A stretch of 8,192 nt of DNA from Candidatus Moraniibacteriota bacterium (GTDB lineage: Bacteria > Patescibacteriota > Minisyncoccia > Moranbacterales > GCA-2747515): positions 1 to 8,192 of the forward strand of contig JALWAF010000084.1 of assembly GCA_027016355.1 (NCBI GenBank). The letters are read 5' to 3'. Shown piece by piece: positions 5,301 through 8,192 of the stretch. The notes under the pieces are model-generated. The model was not told where the DNA came from and did no database searches. It worked only from the letters and a program-made list of their open reading frames with translations. Every line of letters begins with the position of its first letter. The first letter of the stretch is position 1. A program made the translations under genes and the position numbers.

Positions 5301-7263
5301 AGTCATGTACAAAATCACGTTCAATATCAAATAATACATCTCTATTTGTTGTTTGAGAAGTAATGGTAGCAATAGCAGAGTCCTGTGGATTATATTCTCC
5401 CTTATCCAAAGATAATGACAAGCCATTATTTTGTTCTGGCACAAAGTTGTCTTTATCACGCACCCATATAGAAAATTCTTTTATAATAGCATTTCCAAAT
5501 TGATCTATACTTGTTGCTGTAAATTTATATGAACCTGACTTTCGTGGTGTAAATTCAAATTGTGCTTGTCCATCATTATTTGCAACAATTGTTTTAGTTG
5601 TTACATCTTCTTCTTTACGTACATACTTTCGGTATCTAGCGTCATTATCCACTACCTCCCACCAAGTATGCACTCCAGATATATCTACAGTTCTTCCACT
5701 TACATTTGCACTTGATACATTGCCCTGTAAAACAAGTTTAATTTTTGCATTTTCATTTACACTAAAAGAATGCTGATAATCTGAACGAAAAATACCATAT
5801 TCTCCGGCATACACCAATACGTTTTCTTGATCAATTACAGGTTCACCTGTCACTGGCTTATAAGAAACTTCTACTGTATATATTTTTGATTTTCCATCCG
5901 TAATTGCCGTTGGAACTGATACTTCTACATGTCCATTTTCATCCAATTGCACTGTACCCTTTTGAACTTCTCTGCCGTACCCATAACCATACGAGTATTG
6001 ATGGGGATTATTCAAAAAATCATCAATATATACAGAATCCCAAAAATTCCTTTCCTTGATAGTATATTCAATTGTCCCTCCAGTTAGTTTTTCTCCTGAA
6101 AAATAGTTTCCATCAACCTCAAAAGTTATATTTTCTTTATTAATGTATTCATGATTATCCATTATCACATTAATTTCATATTCTGGCTTACGATAATGCT
6201 CAACTTGCAAATTCACACTATAACCACCACTAAACCAATCATAAAACCCACCTTTATTATACTTATCATTTGAAACCTCTAAACGATAATATTCTCCAGT
6301 CTTTAAATCTGCTGGTAACATAAATTCTCCAGAAATTGAACCAAAAGAATCCATGTCATACTCATTCTCAGCTATTATTTCTTGTTCATCTCCCCAACCC
6401 TTTACAATTCGTGCTTTCCATTTTCCACTCATCACATGATATGTCTCATCACCATCAATACGAGAAATCATCTTAAAAAATACTTTATCTCCTGGTTTAT
6501 AAATTGGTCGATCTGTAAATATAAAATTTCTTGCAACTTCTTTTTGTCCTTGATATCTATTCTCATCATTTTTATAACCTATATTTAGATATTCTAAATT
6601 GAGTGGCACAAGTGCTTTATTTTCATCTCCTACAATCATCACATCATATTTTGCTGATGTATCCATATGAATAATGCCTTCATCATCTGTTTTTGATTCT
6701 GTACGTTTTTTAACCTTATTGCGCAAAGAATAAACTGAAACTGGAACATTCTTCAAACTTTTTCCGCTATCGAAATCTTGTATCCATACCAATAATCCAT
6801 CTTTTTCTTCTTTTACAACTGTTCCATACTTGGAACGAATTACATACATAAAAGCTTCCACCTCGTCAACCTTCACATGCACCAACCAAACTCCATTTCC
6901 TTCAACAGGAAGTGTGAATTTATCCTTTAATTGCACACTCATTGTTGCAACAATATCTTCATCATTAGTAGAAATATCAGTATTAATTTGCTTTCCCTCA
7001 TCACGATATACCAAATATTTCAATACATCATCCATATCTGCTTTAAATACATCAACACTAACATTACCATCAACATTATTCCCCATAGCAGTAAGCACTA
7101 TATCCTGTGTAGATGCAAATGATTGAATACCATCACGACCAGAAGCATATCCTCCAATAGTAGCTTTTTCAATATGGATATAAGGCTCATTATAAGATGC
7201 AAAAACATTCCCACCAATCATAGATGCGAATAAAACCACAAGAACAAAAAGTATTCTTTTCAT
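2332..7263 (-). CDS. Bacterial alpha-2-macroglobulin with Hint (intein-like) domain in the bait region, signal peptide and C-terminal TM anchor
   Basis: This 1643-aa surface protein is a broad-spectrum protease trap by family. A protease cuts the bait region, the protein changes shape, and an internal thioester captures the attacker. Order: signal peptide 1-22; N-terminal MG-like domains; A2M_N/MG2 signature TDRPIYKPGDKV (250-261); bait-region-domain portion about 490-790 with LDKGEYNPQD (619-628) and TVWAIDKALLELT (743-755); Hint domain 793-921 inside the bait region; A2M/MG7 entry FKDTAYWNPRVRTGNDG (931-947) and LPDDLTTWVISAVGAT (955-970); thioester domain with YPYGCMEQ (1141-1148) and GGWSWWGG (1194-1201); MG10-like DTVVVDFVVKG and EDKLPAGMVPLN (1480-1512); transmembrane helix about 1617-1637 with a short basic tail KKS. 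It has just two cysteines, C793 and C1145, so no structural disulfides. There is no lipobox. Bacterial macroglobulins are often paired with pbpC; here the downstream partner is the MEMO-like gene. The ATG at 7263 gives a perfect signal peptide and is preceded by an A-rich leader without a Shine-Dalgarno. Confidence 0.93.
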   Translation of the reverse strand: MKRILFVLVVLFASMIGGNVFASYNEPYIHIEKATIGGYASGRDGIQSFASTQDIVLTAMGNNVDGNVSVDVFKADMDDVLKYLVYRDEGKQINTDISTNDEDIVATMSVQLKDKFTLPVEGNGVWLVHVKVDEVEAFMYVIRSKYGTVVKEEKDGLLVWIQDFDSGKSLKNVPVSVYSLRNKVKKRTESKTDDEGIIHMDTSAKYDVMIVGDENKALVPLNLEYLNIGYKNDENRYQGQKEVARNFIFTDRPIYKPGDKVFFKMISRIDGDETYHVMSGKWKARIVKGWGDEQEIIAENEYDMDSFGSISGEFMLPADLKTGEYYRLEVSNDKYNKGGFYDWFSGGYSVNLQVEHYRKPEYEINVIMDNHEYINKENITFEVDGNYFSGEKLTGGTIEYTIKERNFWDSVYIDDFLNNPHQYSYGYGYGREVQKGTVQLDENGHVEVSVPTAITDGKSKIYTVEVSYKPVTGEPVIDQENVLVYAGEYGIFRSDYQHSFSVNENAKIKLVLQGNVSSANVSGRTVDISGVHTWWEVVDNDARYRKYVRKEEDVTTKTIVANNDGQAQFEFTPRKSGSYKFTATSIDQFGNAIIKEFSIWVRDKDNFVPEQNNGLSLSLDKGEYNPQDSAIATITSQTTNRDVLFDIERDFVHDYQVVHLDSNVKDVTINLKDEYIPNMQVSVVSFASDRLDEAQKQMKISAQSKKLDITLSTNKQEYGPGGEVTVDIIAKDEKGNPQKANVTVWAIDKALLELTNPGNYDIYNAYWNNRPGYTSTTNSLRGIWVNMAESGGCFVKGTKVLMGDETTKNIEDVNVGDVVSTFAQDGSGELITAHVLKTHSATVNGYLTINNTLKVTDNHIVWVNNTWKRAGDVRIGDRMRDEGGKEIIIENIQWQSDEKQVYNLIVEGVHTYIAQGYFVHNGKDGGERSIFKDTAYWNPRVRTGNDGKAEITFKLPDDLTTWVISAVGATKETIVGNTATEIHTTKPVAIRPQVPNILREGDKVVLVASAHNNTDKYRTFIAKLETVGGDVKNASQEIKIGSGESRIVMWSISPKYTDKPVEFVFSLTAKDNEKLNDIVRKKVSIEQFGFWETDSSVYLGNQSYNAHIDDDARNDKTTVELTVSSTTMSSFTGAMNYLIHYPYGCMEQTTSAFMPAVLAKENPEFFREALKGKNIDDIIAVGVKRLSQKQNNDGGWSWWGGNSNLFLSTYVAEYLLRAQAQGASIDDSVIAKASKYFNQKKTKDETEQIMIAYGKSLFGNGDGQIIHPASSMDSDIVAMSVIANVRNGFTDKNTNGYNLLLAKLQSHGNVSYWPASARERFGSVDASSGIGLRVLLMADGDTHIASQVVQHFLTTRKKEYWTNTFATAQILEGFVNYEKYEAQNSQNYTVQIFVDDNLLTSKTFDANNTLETVKIPNNIIAKSSPVITIKPDKQNVTLYSTLLTRQYHTSTSAKPIARTISIERTYKNIKGDKYSIGIGDTVVVDFVVKGLKRGDRYFMIEDKLPAGMVPLNEHLNNVSSENDNSSYISKEYTKSGVIISDNRIERDGDRHYHYKARVVAGGDYSVPPASAMLMYNPEIYANSGSKIMHIENVSQIVDIEGEKSNKNKNNIFANVPIRAIAIGIVGIIVLMVTSIVLIYHKKS
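2353..2415 (-). other. C-terminal transmembrane anchor of the macroglobulin
   Basis: Residues about 1617-1637 are continuously hydrophobic (from IRAIAIGIVG through VLIY) and are followed by the basic tail HKKS. A Lys/Asn-rich spacer (1603-1610) precedes the helix. The expected topology is a type I membrane protein with the whole macroglobulin body outside and a very short cytoplasmic tail. No sortase motif is seen. Confidence 0.85.
3820..3831 (-). other. Thioester motif codons (CMEQ) of the macroglobulin
   Basis: These codons encode C1145-M-E-Q1148 in YPYGCMEQ. The pattern matches the CxEQ thioester motif of complement and macroglobulin proteins, where the Cys thiol and Gln side chain form the reactive intramolecular bond. 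Both bond-forming residues are present, so the trap should be able to link covalently to a target. The downstream GGWSWWGG supports a normal alpha/alpha-toroid thioester domain. Confidence 0.92.
4501..4887 (-). other. Hint (intein-like) domain-coding segment within the macroglobulin
   Basis: Residues 793-921 (129 aa, in frame) form a complete minimal Hint domain. Block A starts with C793 in CFVKGTKVLM, followed by KNIEDVNVGDVV (808-819). Block B is VTDNHIVWV (855-863), fitting TxxH with T856 and H859. RAGDVRIGDRM (869-879) follows. The end has VYNLIVEGVHTYIA (901-914) and FVHN (918-921) with the terminal His-Asn. There is no room for a homing endonuclease. The next residue is G922, not Cys/Ser/Thr, which disfavours protein splicing and favours N- and/or C-terminal self-cleavage, as in bacterial intein-like (BIL) and secreted Hint domains. 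The edges are Gly-rich (ESGG before, GKDGGERS after), like the Gly-rich linker at this point in ordinary bacterial macroglobulins, so the domain looks inserted into that linker. Activity is inferred from motifs only. Confidence 0.9.
7198..7263 (-). other. Signal peptide of the macroglobulin
   Basis: Residues 1-22 comprise a basic start (MKR), a long hydrophobic core (ILFVLVVLFASMIGG) and a V-F-A end that fits signal peptidase I cleavage after A22. There is no Cys and hence no lipobox, so the protein is exported by Sec but not lipidated. This differs from the E. coli-type lipoprotein macroglobulin. Confidence 0.85.
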
Positions 7264-7292
7264 ATTTTTATTTTATTTTGATTTATTTTTAT

Positions 7293-7322
7293 ATTATAAC
7301 ATAAATTCATTTATGATGTATA
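7293..7322 (-). promoter_or_regulatory. Candidate promoter for the macroglobulin-amrB unit
   Basis: On the minus strand TGTTATAAT (7301-7293) is an exact extended -10, with TATACA (7322-7317) 18 bp upstream as a partial -35 (4 of 6). A start near 7286 would give an A-rich leader of about 22 nt with no Shine-Dalgarno. It occupies almost the same bases as the plus-strand candidate for ung. It is supported by position, but the spacer is very AT-rich. Confidence 0.45.
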
Positions 7323-7324
7323 AT
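7296..7324 (+). promoter_or_regulatory. Candidate promoter for ung
   Basis: ATAACA (7296-7301, 4 of 6 to the -35 consensus), a 17-bp spacer and a perfect TATAAT (7319-7324) point toward ung. Transcription would begin near 7331, leaving a leader of about 63 nt that contains the whole 7344-7382 hairpin. It also makes the upstream in-frame ATG at 7313 unlikely as the start, because that codon would lie inside the promoter. Confidence 0.4.
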
Positions 7325-7343
7325 AAATCTGTATATCGTTATA

Positions 7344-7382
7344 TAGCAACCAGGTCGCTTAAGCTTAGCGACCTGGTTGCTA
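7344..7382. repeat. Perfect 16-bp inverted repeat with 7-nt loop in the divergent spacer
   Basis: TAGCAACCAGGTCGCT (7344-7359) and AGCGACCTGGTTGCTA (7367-7382) are exact reverse complements around the loop TAAGCTT. The arms are 9/16 G+C in a spacer that is otherwise almost pure A+T. Neither strand has a T-tract after it, so it is not an ordinary intrinsic terminator. It ends 11 nt before the preferred ung ATG, so in ung mRNA it would be a strong leader hairpin. As DNA it could be an operator or a dispersed palindromic repeat. No family was recognised. Confidence 0.9.
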
Positions 7383-7393
7383 CACATAAGACT

Positions 7394-8059
7394 ATGAACG
7401 TAAAAATAGAAAAAAGTTGGAAAAAAGTATTACAACCATATTTTGAAACTTGTGAGTGGAAACAACTGTCAGATTTTGTGCGAGATGAATATCTTAACAA
7501 GACTGTTTATCCACAACCAAAAAATGTTTTTAATGCTTTTAATTCTACGCCATTTAATAAAGTCAAGGTTGTCATAATCGGACAAGACCCTTATCACAAT
7601 CCAGGACAAGCTCATGGACTGTGCTTTTCTGTACAAGATGGAGTTACTCCACCACCCTCGCTCAAAAATATCTACAAAGAACTAGATTCTGATTTGGGCA
7701 TAAAAAAAGATTTTACAAGAGGAAATCTAACAGACTGGGCAAATCAAGGTGTACTACTTATCAATTCAGTTTTAACTGTACGCAAAAATAATCCTGGTTC
7801 ACATGCCAAAAAAGGCTGGGAAGAATTCACCGATGAAGTCATAAAACAACTCTCAGATAAAAAAGAAAATCTAGTATTTCTCCTATGGGGCAATTATGCC
7901 AAACAAAAAGGTACAGTCATTAACCGCTCAAAACACCTAGTTCTAGAATCTGCCCACCCTTCCCCATTTTCAGCAAACAATGGTTTCTTTGGTTGCGAAC
8001 ACTTCTCTCAAACAAATAACTACCTCAAAAAACACAACAAACAAGAAATAAATTGGTAA
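7394..8059 (+). CDS. ung: Uracil-DNA glycosylase, family 1
   Basis: Ung removes uracil from DNA after cytosine deamination or dUTP incorporation and starts base excision repair in the cytoplasm. Numbered from the ATG at 7394 (221 aa), it has KVVIIGQDPYHNPGQAHG with the water-activating D65 and Y67, F78 in GLCFSV for uracil stacking, N124 in LLINSVLTV for uracil recognition, LLWGNYAQ-type LLWGNYAKQKG, and the DNA-intercalation loop ESAHPSPFSA with catalytic H188. All active-site residues match E. coli Ung, and the C-terminus ends INW as in many homologues. The frame is open back to an ATG at 7313. The 7394 start is preferred because MNVKIEKSWKKVLQPYF aligns with the normal Ung N-terminus and the extra 27 codons are only the 7344-7382 palindrome and promoter sequence. 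It is divergent from the macroglobulin, with no obvious link in function. Confidence 0.95.
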   Translation: MNVKIEKSWKKVLQPYFETCEWKQLSDFVRDEYLNKTVYPQPKNVFNAFNSTPFNKVKVVIIGQDPYHNPGQAHGLCFSVQDGVTPPPSLKNIYKELDSDLGIKKDFTRGNLTDWANQGVLLINSVLTVRKNNPGSHAKKGWEEFTDEVIKQLSDKKENLVFLLWGNYAKQKGTVINRSKHLVLESAHPSPFSANNGFFGCEHFSQTNNYLKKHNKQEINW

Positions 8060-8081
8060 TATTGTCTTTTCAAATTTATGA

Positions 8082-8108
8082 AGTAACGTACCATCACGGT
8101 ATGTTACT
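8082..8108. other. Hairpin downstream of ung, weak terminator candidate
   Basis: AGTAACGTACC (8082-8092) and GGTATGTTACT (8098-8108) form an 11-bp stem with one G-T pair and a 5-nt loop, 22 nt after the ung stop. It is followed by ACAATAAAAATATTT, so there is no clean T-tract in either direction. It may still end or stabilise ung mRNA, but the evidence is weak. Confidence 0.4.
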
Positions 8109-8125
8109 ACAATAAAAATATTTCC

Positions 8126-8192
8126 TCCTCTCCCCTGCTTTGGATTGCCATAGCTTCATGCGTCGGCATCTGGGGAGAGGATTGAGGTGAGG
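8126..8192. repeat. Palindromic intergenic repeat element, cut by window end
   Basis: TCCTCTCCCC (8126-8135) and GGGGAGAGGA (8172-8181) are perfect 10-bp inverted arms around a 36-bp centre that includes GGATTGCCATAG and GCGTCGGCAT. The right arm continues as TTGAGGTGAGG to the window end. The CCTCACC...CCTCTCCCC style of arm resembles dispersed, non-coding palindromic repeats seen between genes in many bacterial genomes. That resemblance comes from memory, not a search. The base composition is clearly GC-richer than its surroundings, and no coding frame of note covers it. Confidence 0.6.

Noticed and set aside
5990..6020. SYGYGYGRE tandem in the macroglobulin as a functional repeat
   Set aside because: It is a very short low-complexity loop (residues about 424-431) between strands, not a repeat array.
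2332..7263. Possible recoding of TGA as glycine, as in Gracilibacteria/SR1
   Set aside because: The 1643-codon frame has no internal TGA despite many glycines, and its TGA stop forms a normal ATGA overlap with the next gene. Read-through would add only three codons before TAA.
7344..7382. Intrinsic terminator
   Set aside because: The stem is strong, but neither strand has a following T-tract, and it lies upstream of both divergent genes rather than after one.
7313..7393. 27-codon N-terminal extension of Ung from the ATG at 7313
   Set aside because: The extension is encoded by promoter-like sequence and a perfect palindrome, has no Ung homology, and the start at 7394 gives the usual family length.
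1..8192. CRISPR array, tRNA or rRNA genes
   Set aside because: No regularly spaced direct repeats and no cloverleaf or rRNA-like conserved segments were seen in the non-coding stretches, all of which are under 140 bp.

Overview
The window is strongly AT-rich, densely packed bacterial DNA in the standard genetic code. The genes use TAA and TGA stops, and the long 1643-codon frame has no internal TGA. None of the six genes has a good Shine-Dalgarno sequence. Both MEP-pathway enzymes are divergent variants: IspD has HNGANP in place of HDAARP, and IspF has NSDGD in place of HSDGD and lacks GDIG. Together with a macroglobulin anchored by a transmembrane helix rather than a lipobox, this suggests a Candidatus Patescibacteria (CPR) type organism. 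That placement is an inference of moderate confidence.

Layout. A minus-strand series runs from about 7263 down to 1. First comes a 1643-aa secreted, membrane-anchored alpha-2-macroglobulin (2332-7263). It overlaps by an ATGA tetranucleotide with a membrane-anchored MEMO/AmrB-family protein (1412-2335). A 72-bp gap with a good extended -10 promoter follows, then ispD (644-1339), ispF (144-626) and the first 45 codons of a C39-like cysteine peptidase (1-135, cut by the window edge). On the plus strand, divergent from the macroglobulin, lies ung, uracil-DNA glycosylase (7394-8059). The 130-bp divergent spacer carries two overlapping candidate promoters and a perfect 16-bp inverted repeat. The 133 bp after ung hold a weak hairpin and a GC-richer inverted-repeat element that runs off the window.

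The most unusual object is in the macroglobulin. A complete 129-residue Hint (intein-like) domain, C793 to N921, sits in the bait region, just before the conserved DTAYWNP segment. Macroglobulin traps are normally triggered by protease cleavage in this region. The Hint domain has its N-terminal Cys, a TxxH block and a terminal His-Asn, but the next residue is Gly, which fits autocleavage better than splicing. The downstream thioester motif GCMEQ is intact. The only two cysteines in the 1643-residue protein are the Hint Cys1 and the thioester Cys. This suggests a macroglobulin whose bait region is cut or gated by a self-processing domain, a combination I do not recall being described.

How the genes fit together. 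ispD and ispF supply two steps of isoprenoid precursor synthesis. The macroglobulin and the MEMO-like protein are probably one translationally coupled cell-surface unit. ung is an independent base-excision-repair gene.
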